The notes: generated by a model from the letters alone, not told the origin. 64,000 bases of DNA from Nocardia beijingensis NBRC 16342 (GCF_001612785.1 NZ_BDBC01000019.1:152400-216399); one strand, 5' to 3'. Shown: positions 19,201-26,725, counted from the stretch's first letter. Made by a program: numbers and translations.

Positions 19201-19804
19201 CTCGCAACCGCTCCAGACAGTCGCGGAGATGATCGGTGTCGCGACTCAGCTCGCGCTCCACCGCGCCGACCGACCCGTCCAAGCCGCCCTCGACCAGCGC
19301 GCGGGCGAGCGAGCGCAGGGGTTCCGGGCCGGGCACCACCCGGGGCAGCACCACCCACCTCCCCCGGCGAGCCGTCAGGCGGGGCACCAGTCCGGCCTGC
19401 ACCAGCGACGATTTCCCCGAGCCGCTAGGTCCGACGATCGCGATGCAGCGCAGCAGATCCGCCTGCTCGACCTGGACCCGATCGAGCAGCCTGCGGATGT
19501 CGCGATCGCGGCCGAAGAACACGCCCGCCTCGCTCTCGGAGAACGCGTCGAGCCCGGGATACGGGCTCTCACCCGCCTTCAAACGCACCCGCTCCCAGCG
19601 GGATTCGGAGAGATGCCGCCACACGCGTACCCCGATCAACAGCAGAGCGGAGGCGAGCAGCGCGCCGAAAGCCCAGAGCGGAGCCGCTTCATGGACGAAG
19701 GTGGGCAGGTTGTCGTCACTGGTGGCGAGGTTCGTCGCCAAACCGAGCAGCGTTCCGACGAGGATGGAGAACAGATCGGGTACCAGATCCGACCGCGATT
19801 TCAT
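16229..19804 (-). CDS. Membrane-anchored nSTAND-type NTPase with 14 WD40 repeats
   Basis: 1191 residues. Two N-terminal membrane segments (about 10-30, SILVGTLLGLATNLATS, and 43-62, WAFGALLASALLLIGVRVW) precede the entry motif PYPGLDAFSESEAGVFFGR. The P-loop IVGPSGSGKSSLVQAGL (near 125) and Walker B LLLVVDQAEEL mark a STAND P-loop ATPase of the nSTAND1 type. From about residue 595 I count 14 WD40 units, enough for two seven-bladed propellers. Such proteins act as ligand-sensing signalling switches; some serve in conflict or defence systems, others in regulation. No separate effector domain is visible. The ATG at 19804 has AAGGTGG 5 nt upstream. It is divergent from the borosin-like pair. Confidence 0.88.
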   Translation of the reverse strand: MKSRSDLVPDLFSILVGTLLGLATNLATSDDNLPTFVHEAAPLWAFGALLASALLLIGVRVWRHLSESRWERVRLKAGESPYPGLDAFSESEAGVFFGRDRDIRRLLDRVQVEQADLLRCIAIVGPSGSGKSSLVQAGLVPRLTARRGRWVVLPRVVPGPEPLRSLARALVEGGLDGSVGAVERELSRDTDHLRDCLERLRAKAAHRSPQLLLVVDQAEELVTARSEDEERRYLTMIERVLRTCPWACVILVFRSEFLTHFLSGPHAELFEHPVPVAVLPTSALHEVIERPADAAGVRFDPPDLVRQMVGETGSGEALPLLAWTLMELWERKGARTVITEADYQASGGVLGALSARANSVTEDLVRRGAVEDRILDTLLRFFHLEGSSFTRRQVNDATLSPDDRRIVAAFVQARLLSADSGPQSDGVFYQVTHEALIRHWAPLRQLAETRRAGLEQLSRLERWARDWAESERADEFLLAGARLEAALGWWADAGADAQAVPTVEEFLQRSTRADRVTAERLADASAVVASEWIMREPDTAIMVALAAEREYAPTPETRQVLVAALCATRLHRVTRLASAAVRQVAWAPGSQLIAAALADGAVMLYDRAGSQETVSWPVGGSGACSVAWSADGAWLASGGADGVVRVWDVAAGSEVACWSEHAGAVHAVAWSPDGAWLASGGADGVVRVWDVAAGSEVACWSEHAGAVHAVAWSPDGARLASGGADRTVRLWDVAGATATDVLYGHEAAVLDLDWNPSGDRLASGSSDWIVRIWAPRERALDELFVAHDAATVAVAWSHDGDRLATCSEDRTLKIWSVRPYRAVITQRSQDEATTSVSWAPDDSQVVTGSADGTLRVWSSAVTQLQHDRLTRAVAWAADGRRLASAAFDGSVKLWDVRTGRELTTFLGHESEAVHLHWSPSGGLLASTSRDQTIRIWDSATGGCRSVLRGHSGVGTWVSWSPGGDRLATASRDRTVRLWDMSAVESAPTVLTFADGVTATDWSRDGGRLVVALLDRTVRVLDVAGQREILMLDGHHDEVWTAAWSTDGTRIATGCFDGYLRIWDAATGELQASFSIGDDAVQAVAWSPREPGWIAGATRSGTIRLWSVDDQRSLAVVRGHKQPVWGLHWRRDGEQLATSSDDGEIRIWNFGRDLDSVPAVANAMGLRELTVDERHRFLLPARQANGQPAASP
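17635..17935 (-). repeat. Near-identical 126-bp tandem repeats encoding adjacent WD40 units
   Basis: Within the nSTAND gene, units of 126 bp (42 codons) recur almost base for base; for example CCGGCATGCT is at 17691 and again at 17817. Three consecutive WD40 units share WSPDGAWLASGGAD and GVVRVWDVAAGSEVACWSEH. The other WD40 units of the protein are much more diverged, so these copies arose by recent duplication and could expand or contract by recombination. Confidence 0.85.
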
Positions 19805-19926
19805 TTATTCCACCTTATGGACACACGCGGGCTCGAGTTGTTAACTTTAAGACCTTCGCCATGCGCGGAAGCATGGAAAGTTCTGTATGCCAGCCGGTTC
19901 AGATTACCCAGAGCGGGGGACGGGCC
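19805..19926. promoter_or_regulatory. Divergent promoter region between the nSTAND gene and the borosin-like pair
   Basis: This is a 122-bp intergenic gap with an AT-rich centre (TTGTTAACTTTAAGA near 19837-19851), unusual against the surrounding GC content. It must hold the starts for the minus-strand nSTAND gene and the plus-strand peptide gene. I cannot assign confident -35/-10 boxes. In-frame ATGs at 19861 and 19873 lack ribosome-binding sites and are probably leader sequence. Confidence 0.4.
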
Positions 19927-20166
19927 ATGATCGTTTCCGAAATGCGAGCAGCAGCCGCCACAGCAGCGCGGTCGGCGGCGCCGGATACCGTACCGGGCAC
20001 CGCGGGCTGGCTCGCCGAGCCCGTCGCGCGATCGGCGGCGCCCGACGCGCTGCCCGGCGCCGCGAGCTGGCTCGCCGAATCCGGTGTTCAGCACCCGGTT
20101 ACCGCTGGGCGACCACAGTCCGTGATGGACGTCATCGACGACATCGTCGGCGACATGCGCCCTTGA
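19927..20166 (+). CDS. Candidate borosin-type RiPP precursor peptide with two tandem repeats
   Basis: A 79-residue peptide starting MIVSEMRAAAATAARSAAPD. GGGGGA lies 7 nt before the ATG. Residues 14-33 and 34-54 are tandem repeats: ARSAAPDTVPGTAGWLAE then ARSAAPDALPGAASWLAE, 14 of 18 identical. The C-terminal tail after residue 60 includes SVMDVIDDIVGDM, rich in Val/Ile. There are no membrane segments or known domains. Its stop overlaps the TTG of the downstream methyltransferase gene, so the two are likely co-translated. In split borosins the precursor gene directly precedes the methyltransferase gene, and the core can lie in the C-terminal part or in repeats. Which part here is the core is not decidable by eye. 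An accessory protein rather than a precursor is the alternative. Confidence 0.62.
   Translation: MIVSEMRAAAATAARSAAPDTVPGTAGWLAEPVARSAAPDALPGAASWLAESGVQHPVTAGRPQSVMDVIDDIVGDMRP
19966..20088 (+). repeat. Two tandem 60-63 bp coding repeats in the candidate precursor
   Basis: Codons 14-33 (19966-20025) and 34-54 (20026-20088) encode nearly the same 20-residue unit, whose invariant parts are ARSAAPD, PG and WLAE. Synonymous sites differ between the copies more than the protein does, suggesting that the peptide sequence is under selection. Confidence 0.8.
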
Positions 20167-21011
20167 TCGGCGGCGCCGAGAACGTGCCGGCGGCCGAGGA
20201 CGCCGATCTCTATTTGGTCGGTCTCGGATTGAAGCCGTCCCATGTGACAGCGGAAACCCGAACAGTTCTGGGCGGTGTCAATCGAATTCTCTACGCCAGC
20301 TATGTTCCCGGCACGGCGGAATTTCTCCGTGAACTCTGCCCGGACATAGTCGACACTTCGGAATTCTATGTGCACGGTTCCGATCGGCTGCGCACCTATA
20401 AAACGATGGCCGCGCGTGCGCTGGAGGCAGCGCTCGAGATGCCTCCGGTAGCGCTGGCCTTATACGGACATCCCTTGCTGTTGTCGCTGCCGTCGGCGAT
20501 CTGCCTGCGCGCCGGTCCGCGCCTGGGTGTGCGGGTACGCACGCTGCCGGGCATCTCCGCGTTGGACTGTCTGACGGCGGATTTAGGCATCGACATCGTC
20601 GGCACGGGCGTCCAGATGCACGAGGCCACCGACATCCTGCTGTATCGACGCACGCTGCAGCCGGAGCTGGCGGCGGTCATCTGGCAGGTCGGCTTGCTGG
20701 GCACACGGCTGCACAGCGCCGACACCGGCAACACCCCGGACCGCATCCGGGAGCTGGGCGAGTATCTGTCTCGCTGCTACGCGGCGGACCACCCCGCCAC
20801 CTTGGTCGTCTCGGCGATCACCGATGAGCCCTCGCGCCTCTACCACTCGACGGTGGGGCAGCTCGGTGAGGTCGGTGAACTACTGACCCCGGCGACAACG
20901 CTGTATCTGCCACCGATACCGGCGCCCGAACGAGTGGACCGCGACATCGCCGCCCGGTTGACGAACCCGGACTACCTCGACGCCGTCACCCTGCCCACAG
21001 GAAATCCGTGA
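20163..21011 (+). CDS. Borosin-type peptide backbone alpha-N-methyltransferase (tetrapyrrole-methylase fold)
   Basis: About 282 residues. DLYLVGLGLKPSHVTAET opens a tetrapyrrole-methylase-type SAM domain. The conserved run continues with ALYGHPLLLSLP, TLPGISALDCLTADLGIDI, MHEATDILL, AAVIWQVGLLG and TTLYLPPI. These match the order and wording of the fungal omphalotin enzyme OphMA (YGHPG, LPGISAEDYMFADLG, EATELL, IIWQVG, FYVPP) far better than cobalamin or sirohaem methylases. R75, Y79 and Y101 have the same spacing as the OphMA catalytic Arg72, Tyr76 and Tyr98 as I recall them. Unlike OphMA there is no fused clasp and core; the peptide gene is separate and overlapping (TTGA). The start could instead be GTG at 20184. 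The 3' end overlaps the convergent S9 peptidase gene by 26 bp. Confidence 0.82.
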   Translation: MIGGAENVPAAEDADLYLVGLGLKPSHVTAETRTVLGGVNRILYASYVPGTAEFLRELCPDIVDTSEFYVHGSDRLRTYKTMAARALEAALEMPPVALALYGHPLLLSLPSAICLRAGPRLGVRVRTLPGISALDCLTADLGIDIVGTGVQMHEATDILLYRRTLQPELAAVIWQVGLLGTRLHSADTGNTPDRIRELGEYLSRCYAADHPATLVVSAITDEPSRLYHSTVGQLGEVGELLTPATTLYLPPIPAPERVDRDIAARLTNPDYLDAVTLPTGNP

Positions 21012-22905
21012 TCCAGGTCCGGATCGCCTCGGAATAGTCCAGCAACGCCGGGAATTCGCGCGGCACGTGGCCGATGTCGGGGTAGTCCACCAGCCGAGCG
21101 GGCGCGCGACCGCAGGCCCGCAACGCGTCGTGCAACTGGCGCCCCTCCCCGGGCGGAGTGCAGCGGTCGCGCCCGCCGACGATCACCAGCGTCGGAGTGG
21201 TGATCTCGCTCGCCCGGCGCAGCGGATTGCGGCCGAGCGCGGCCCCCGTGGCGAAGGTCTCGGCGAACCGCCGGATGTTCGACGTCTGCTGGAAGCTCGT
21301 CCAGTCGGTGATCGGCGAACTCACCACGGCGGCCTTGAACCGGGTGGTCTCCGTGAGCAGCCACGCGGTCAGATATCCCCCGTAACTCTCGCCACCCACG
21401 GCGGTCGGCAATGCGCCGAGCACCTCCGAACACAACCAATCCAGCCCCGACAGCACGTCTTCGGTGTCGACACCGCCGAGGTCGCCGACCAGCCGCGCCA
21501 CCGATTCGCGGCCGTCGCCCACACTGCCTCGCGGATTCGGGCGGAAGATGGCGATGCCTTCGGCGAGCAGATAGCTCATCGACGCGGGACGCCCTTTCCA
21601 TTGATCCGCCGACACGCTGACCGGCCCGCCGTGCACCCACAGCAGCAACCCGCGCGGCACACCGGAGGGCAGCGTGAGCAGGCCATGGACTTCCGTGCCG
21701 TCCGAGGACTTCCAGCTCACCCAGCGCGAGGTGACCCCGCGCAAGCCGGTGTCGTCGGCGGTGTCGGCGACCGACCAGATCCGCCTGCGGCGGCCGAGGG
21801 TCAGCTCGACTAGTCCGGTGGGCGTGTCGAGATTCTCGGCGATGGCGAAGATACGGTCGCCGCCGACAACCACTTTCGGGAAGCGGCGGGCACCGCCGAG
21901 GAAATCGCTACCCTCCCACAAAGTTTGGATGCGCTGCGTCGTGGCGTCGATGGTCGCGACGACATTGCACGGTCCCCGCAAGCCTGCCGCTACGAATCGG
22001 CCGTGGTCCGACCGAGCCAGCGAGGTCGCGTCGAAACCCGCTGGGAACGACGCGCTGGCACCGGTAACGAGATCGAGTACCCGCACATCGCCCGCGACCA
22101 GCCCGCGATCACTGCAGACCCCCTCGATCAGGCCGACCCATCTCCCGTCGAGCGATGCGGTGAGCCAACCGAGTTGCGGCGACGAACCGAACTCGGGCAC
22201 CGGCCGATACAGCAGTTCGGTCGCACGGGATTCCAGCGCCAGCCGGATGACACGGCTGCTGTACCACGAATCCTCGGAGGCGTCGTCGGACACCAGCAGG
22301 ACGAGCGCGTCGGGGCCGCACCAGCCGGCCTCCCAGACGTTGAGACCGGGCGAGTTGACCCGCTCCCACGCCCCGGTGACCGGGTCGAGCAGCGCTAACC
22401 ATCGCGTAGTGGTCGGCACGGCGTCCGAATCCGGGGCCGTCTTTCCGACCCGGTCGGACCCCAGCGCACCCGCTCGATCGACGCCGTCGGGTGCGACGCC
22501 GATCAAAATCCTTCGGCCGTCGGGGGACCACTCCACATATTCGGCCCACCCGGGCAGCGGCAATGCTCTGCCTTCCCGGCTCGCGTCCGGCTCGATGATC
22601 CACAACTGGTGGGCGTCCGAGGCATCCGACTCCCGAATCGCCGCCAACCGGCCGCTGTCGGGAGACCATGTCGCCGCCCCGTGGACCTGCCGATCACCGG
22701 GCAACTCGCGCAGCGACCGCCGCTCCGGATCGATCAGGTACAAGCGCTTCTCGGGCGGGCACCCCAGCCCGCGCTGCACCACTCCGGTACAAGCGATGTG
22801 GCGCCCATCCGGCGCCGGGGACGGGTCGGCGAGATCGCCGACCACGCCGAGCAGGGGCGCGAGCGTTCGGGAAAACCAGTCGGCAAGGCTGTACCGATCC
22901 GGCAT
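20986..22905 (-). CDS. S9-family prolyl oligopeptidase/acylaminoacyl-peptidase-type serine peptidase
   Basis: 639 residues. A beta-propeller domain of about 390 residues with WSPDSGRL- and WSPDGRRI-type blades is followed by an alpha/beta-hydrolase domain. The triad is complete: Ser in GGESYGGYLTA, Asp in VGGRDRCTPPGEG and His in YPDIGHVPREFP; LLLWVHGGPVSVS supplies the oxyanion region. There is no signal peptide, so it is cytosolic. S9 enzymes cleave short peptides, often after Pro or at blocked N-termini. It is last in a three-peptidase unit and its 3' end overlaps the borosin-type methyltransferase gene. In fungal borosin pathways an S9 prolyl oligopeptidase releases and cyclises the product; a similar role here is only a hypothesis. 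Confidence 0.88.
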   Translation of the reverse strand: MPDRYSLADWFSRTLAPLLGVVGDLADPSPAPDGRHIACTGVVQRGLGCPPEKRLYLIDPERRSLRELPGDRQVHGAATWSPDSGRLAAIRESDASDAHQLWIIEPDASREGRALPLPGWAEYVEWSPDGRRILIGVAPDGVDRAGALGSDRVGKTAPDSDAVPTTTRWLALLDPVTGAWERVNSPGLNVWEAGWCGPDALVLLVSDDASEDSWYSSRVIRLALESRATELLYRPVPEFGSSPQLGWLTASLDGRWVGLIEGVCSDRGLVAGDVRVLDLVTGASASFPAGFDATSLARSDHGRFVAAGLRGPCNVVATIDATTQRIQTLWEGSDFLGGARRFPKVVVGGDRIFAIAENLDTPTGLVELTLGRRRRIWSVADTADDTGLRGVTSRWVSWKSSDGTEVHGLLTLPSGVPRGLLLWVHGGPVSVSADQWKGRPASMSYLLAEGIAIFRPNPRGSVGDGRESVARLVGDLGGVDTEDVLSGLDWLCSEVLGALPTAVGGESYGGYLTAWLLTETTRFKAAVVSSPITDWTSFQQTSNIRRFAETFATGAALGRNPLRRASEITTPTLVIVGGRDRCTPPGEGRQLHDALRACGRAPARLVDYPDIGHVPREFPALLDYSEAIRTWITDFLWAG

Positions 22906-22920
22906 GATCGCCCCCGTTCG

Positions 22921-24561
22921 TCAATTCCGGTCGTATCCGGTCAGCGCGGTGAGTGGCAGGGAGCCGCGGTCCAACAGGGCCGTATGGGCCGCGGCGAGCG
23001 TCGCGCCCGAACCGGCCATCTCGCGGATGTGGTTCGCGATCGCGCGCGCACCGACCGCGTAGCCCAGCGCCTGACCGGGCCAGGCCAGATATCGCACGAC
23101 TTCTTTGCGGACTTGGCCGACGTCCTGGAGAGTGTGCCGCGCCATGAATTCCACGGCCTGCTCCACGCTCCAGCCCCGCACATGCAGACCCACATCGGTC
23201 ACCAGTCGCGCGGCCCGCCAGCGCTGATGCATCAGCAGGCCGAGCCGGTCGAGCTCGCTGAGCTCGAGACCCATTTCGGTGTGGAGGGTTTCGGCGTAGA
23301 CCGCCCATCCCTCGGTGAAGGCGTTGACCGGAAGCAGCCGAAGCACCTCGGGCACCGCATCGTTCTCGTCGAGAAGCGCGATCTGCAGGTGATGGCCGGG
23401 AACGCCTTCGTGCATCGCGAGCGGTAGCACTTCCGACAACCTCGTCGAGGTCGGCAGCATGGCATTGACGAACAGCGAGCCGGGTCGTCCGTTGCGATAG
23501 GACGACGGGCCGTAGAACGCGGGCGGACCCGTCGACGCGTTGGTCTCCGGCATCGGTTCGACCTGGCATTGCGCCATCGGCCACCGCTCGACCAGCACCC
23601 GGCTGGCCGAGGTCAACAGCTCGTGCGCGTCGGCGAAGCGCCGCATGATCTCGTCGCCGGGAATGAGCTCTCGCGCGAAATCCCGGCCGGCGAGCGCGGT
23701 GAACTCGGTCTCGGTGGCGCGCAACAGCTCCAGGCCGATGGCTTCGAGGCGCTCGGGCGACAGCGGCACGCTGGTGCCACGAAAGATCGCCTCGCGGTAG
23801 CGGTCCTGACCCGATGGCGCGAACGCCCACGGCGCGGCGGGCACGGCCGTCACGAGTTCCGCGACGGCCACCGAACGCAGCTCCGCCAACGCCTGATAGA
23901 CCCGCTCGACGACCTCCGGCGACATCCCGGCGACCGAATTCCCCTGCTCGCGAGCGGCGGTCATGCCGTGCAGCAGCGGGTCGGGACCAGAGGCGCGGGT
24001 CGCGAAAAGGGTGTCGACCTGGCTGACGAACGCGTGCAGCACCGGCGCCGAACCCCGAACGGTCTCGCTCGCGGCCCTGATCTCCCGGACCAGATCGGAC
24101 ACATAGGCGGGGAAAGCCCGCAGCCGCTCGACATACGAGTCGAACCGCGGGTCCTCGCGCTGCGGCCAAGAGCGCGACGCCCAGCTGAGCCGAGCGACCG
24201 GGCCGGTCATGTGGTTGAGTTCGGAGATGTCGCGCGAGGTCACGAGCGAGGCGGCGGACAGGAGATGGAATCGCATCGCGGCGCGCAGATCCGCGGAGGC
24301 GCTGTCGCTATCGAATTGATCGAGGTCCTTCAGCAACAGCTCGATACGATCCCGCACAGCCTCGCGACCACCCTGCGTCGGGTCCTCCCACAGGACCGGA
24401 GGTAGCCTTCCCGCCTCGATCGCGGCGTCGGGGGTGACCGACCACACCGATTCGAGAATGTTTCTCGAGTAGGCCGCAACATCCCGCTCGCGCATCATGC
24501 CATGGTATCCCCGGTCCACGTTTTCGTCGCTCGAATCACCTTCTACCAGGTATTTCAGCAA
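22921..24561 (-). CDS. DUF885-family zinc metallopeptidase-like protein
   Basis: 546 residues. The zinc site LAMHEGVPGHHLQIAL is the family's HExxxGHH motif, and TEGWAVYAETLHTEMG supplies the downstream Glu region. PSSYRNGRPGSLFVN and YLAWPGQALGYAVGARAI are other DUF885 hallmarks. There is no signal peptide, unlike some secreted DUF885 proteins. Distant relation to M1/M2/M3-type gluzincins suggests peptidase or carboxypeptidase action, unproven for most members. Its start overlaps the end of the upstream S9 gene by 7 bp and it ends 15 bp before the next S9 gene, so it is in the middle of one operon. Confidence 0.85.
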   Translation of the reverse strand: MLKYLVEGDSSDENVDRGYHGMMRERDVAAYSRNILESVWSVTPDAAIEAGRLPPVLWEDPTQGGREAVRDRIELLLKDLDQFDSDSASADLRAAMRFHLLSAASLVTSRDISELNHMTGPVARLSWASRSWPQREDPRFDSYVERLRAFPAYVSDLVREIRAASETVRGSAPVLHAFVSQVDTLFATRASGPDPLLHGMTAAREQGNSVAGMSPEVVERVYQALAELRSVAVAELVTAVPAAPWAFAPSGQDRYREAIFRGTSVPLSPERLEAIGLELLRATETEFTALAGRDFARELIPGDEIMRRFADAHELLTSASRVLVERWPMAQCQVEPMPETNASTGPPAFYGPSSYRNGRPGSLFVNAMLPTSTRLSEVLPLAMHEGVPGHHLQIALLDENDAVPEVLRLLPVNAFTEGWAVYAETLHTEMGLELSELDRLGLLMHQRWRAARLVTDVGLHVRGWSVEQAVEFMARHTLQDVGQVRKEVVRYLAWPGQALGYAVGARAIANHIREMAGSGATLAAAHTALLDRGSLPLTALTGYDRN

Positions 24562-26666
24562 CCGAGCGAACGTCGCAGGAAGTCGAGCTGATGGAGCAAC
24601 AGGTTGGCCACGACTCGTTCGTCCGTCGGCTTGTGCGTCGCGCCCGACAGCGGAAGCACCTCGTGCGGACGGCCCGCGGCGAGCAGCGCCGCCGACAGTC
24701 GCAAGGTGTGCGCGGCGACGACATTGTCGTCCGCCAGCCCGTGGATCAGCAGCAGCGGCCGGGTGGGCTCGGCGGACGCCGCGAGACCGGACGCCGTGAC
24801 CAAGGAGTTAGCGGCGTAGACCTCCGGCCGCTGATCCGGGTGGCCCAGATACCGTTCGGTGTAATGCGTGTCGTACAGGCTCCAGTCGGTGACCGGCGCA
24901 CCCGCGATCGCCGCGTGGAACACATCGGGCCGCCGCAGCACGGCCAGCGCCGCGAGATAGCCGCCGAAGGACCACCCGCGGATCGCGACCCTGCTCAGAT
25001 CCAGCGGGTAGCGCGCGGCGAGCGCACCGAGCGCGTCGACCTGGTCATCGAGAGTTCCGGCCAGGTCAGCGGCCACGAGCCGCTGCCGCCGCGGGTTCTG
25101 ACAGGCCATGCCGCGACCGTCGACCACGATCACCGCGAATCCCTTGTCGGCCAGCCATTGCGCTTCCAGATAGGCGCGCTGGTCGCACAGCACCCGTTGC
25201 CCGTGCGGGCCGCCGTACGGATCGAGGAGCACCGGAAGTGGATCTTCGCCGGAATACCCGGTCGGCAGCAGCACCGCGGCGGGATTGTGCTGTGCTCCGG
25301 CCAACTGCAACTGTGGCCGGGCGGTCAGCACCGGCGCTGCGGCGAAAGCCTGGATTTCACCGAGGACGGTGTCACCGCGCAGGATTCGCGTCCGAGTGTC
25401 TGTGCCGGCGAGCGTGTTGGAGCGCACGACGATGACATCACCACCGCGGGTGGCGGAGTGGACCCCTGGCTCGCTCGTCAGCCGGATCGTTCCGTCGCGA
25501 CCCCAGCGGTACACGTGGATTTCCCCGATCTCGCTGTGCCGGGGGGATGCGGTCTCGCAGGCGGTGAACAAGATGTCGTCGTCGCGCACGTCGAGCACCG
25601 CCCGCACGTGCAGGTCCGGCGCGGTCACCTGCTCGTCGTCGACGAACAGCGCCCGCGTCGTCGCGTCGTCGCGAACGCGGACCAGCCGCCCCGCCGGTGT
25701 GCGGGCGGGCACACCGGCGATCAGTTCGAGCCAGACGTCATCGGTTTCGGCGGCGACGAGGTCGGTCCGGCCGGTCTCGACATCGACCGTCAGATGACGC
25801 TGCGTCCGTTGATCACGGCTCTGGACCAGCAGTAGCGGCGGCTGACCTGCGGTCCAGTCCACCCGCGCCAGATACGGGTAGGCGTCCCGATCCCAGTCGA
25901 TGTCGACTCGATCGCCGTTCAGATCGACCAGGTGCGCGGTGACATCCGCATTCGCCGTCCCGGCGGCCGGGTAGGCGAGTTCGGTGGGTGGCTGCTCCGG
26001 ATTGCGGCTATCGGCGATCCACCAACGGCCCACCGGCGCCTCATCGATACCGGCGATCAGCAGGCGCCCGGAATCGGGGGACCACCAGAAGCCGCGATCC
26101 CGGCCCATCTCCTCGGCCGCGATGAACTCCGCCAGACCGTACTGCCTGGTGTCGTCGCCACCGCCGATCACGACGTGATCGGTGGCGCCGTCGATGTCGA
26201 ACACCCGCACCGTCGGCCCCGACACGTAGGCGACCAAGCGTCCGTCCGGCGACAGCCGGGGATCGAAAATCGGTCCCTCGAGCTTGTACTCATCGACCGC
26301 ACCGGTATCGACACCGGCCACATAGAGCGTGTCCGCCAGGACGAAGACCACTTTCGACACCGCGGCGTCGGTGGCGTACCGGACGATTCCGGTGGCGGCC
26401 TCGCGCGCCCGCTCGCGCAACGCCCGTTCGCGCGCCGAACTGGTATGCGTTCGCGCACCCAGCAGTTCGGCCGAATCCGCGACCAGCCGCTCCACGCCGG
26501 TCTCGACGTCGCGTACCCACAGCGACGTGACGGAGTCGGTGCCCGACCCCGAACGCAGGAAGACCACATGACGCCCGTCCGGAGCGACCGCGCAGTTACG
26601 CGGCACGCCCAGCGTGAAGCGCTGCGTGCGCGCGGATTGGACGGGAAACTCGGTCACGTCGCTCAT
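24555..26666 (-). CDS. DPP-IV-type S9B serine peptidase
   Basis: 703 residues: an N-terminal eight-bladed DPP-IV propeller and a C-terminal hydrolase domain. AAEEMGRDRGFWWSPDSGR contains the double-Glu motif that anchors the substrate N-terminus in dipeptidyl peptidases. The triad is Ser in IRGWSFGGYLAAL, Asp in IHGLADDNVVAAH and His in LSGATHKPTDE. It should release dipeptides (X-Pro or X-Ala) in the cytosol; I see no signal peptide. It is the first gene of the three-peptidase unit pointing at the borosin-like pair. The start at 26666 lacks a clear ribosome-binding site. Confidence 0.9.
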   Translation of the reverse strand: MSDVTEFPVQSARTQRFTLGVPRNCAVAPDGRHVVFLRSGSGTDSVTSLWVRDVETGVERLVADSAELLGARTHTSSARERALRERAREAATGIVRYATDAAVSKVVFVLADTLYVAGVDTGAVDEYKLEGPIFDPRLSPDGRLVAYVSGPTVRVFDIDGATDHVVIGGGDDTRQYGLAEFIAAEEMGRDRGFWWSPDSGRLLIAGIDEAPVGRWWIADSRNPEQPPTELAYPAAGTANADVTAHLVDLNGDRVDIDWDRDAYPYLARVDWTAGQPPLLLVQSRDQRTQRHLTVDVETGRTDLVAAETDDVWLELIAGVPARTPAGRLVRVRDDATTRALFVDDEQVTAPDLHVRAVLDVRDDDILFTACETASPRHSEIGEIHVYRWGRDGTIRLTSEPGVHSATRGGDVIVVRSNTLAGTDTRTRILRGDTVLGEIQAFAAAPVLTARPQLQLAGAQHNPAAVLLPTGYSGEDPLPVLLDPYGGPHGQRVLCDQRAYLEAQWLADKGFAVIVVDGRGMACQNPRRQRLVAADLAGTLDDQVDALGALAARYPLDLSRVAIRGWSFGGYLAALAVLRRPDVFHAAIAGAPVTDWSLYDTHYTERYLGHPDQRPEVYAANSLVTASGLAASAEPTRPLLLIHGLADDNVVAAHTLRLSAALLAAGRPHEVLPLSGATHKPTDERVVANLLLHQLDFLRRSLGC

Positions 26667-26725
26667 GAGACGATGCTAAGCGCCGCGGCACCACCGCCCG
26701 TGGCAGCGGGTTCCGGTGCCGCGGG

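Noticed and set aside
19861..19926. N-terminal extension of the candidate RiPP precursor from ATGs at 19861 or 19873
   Set aside because: Neither ATG has a ribosome-binding site and the extension lies in the AT-rich promoter region; the ATG at 19927 has GGGGGA 7 nt upstream.
20163..21011. Reading the methyltransferase as a cobalamin/sirohaem or RsmI-type methylase
   Set aside because: No tetrapyrrole genes are nearby, and the motif wording (LPGISALDCLTADLG, EATDILL, VIWQVG, LYLPP) and the R/Y/Y spacing follow OphMA-type borosin enzymes.
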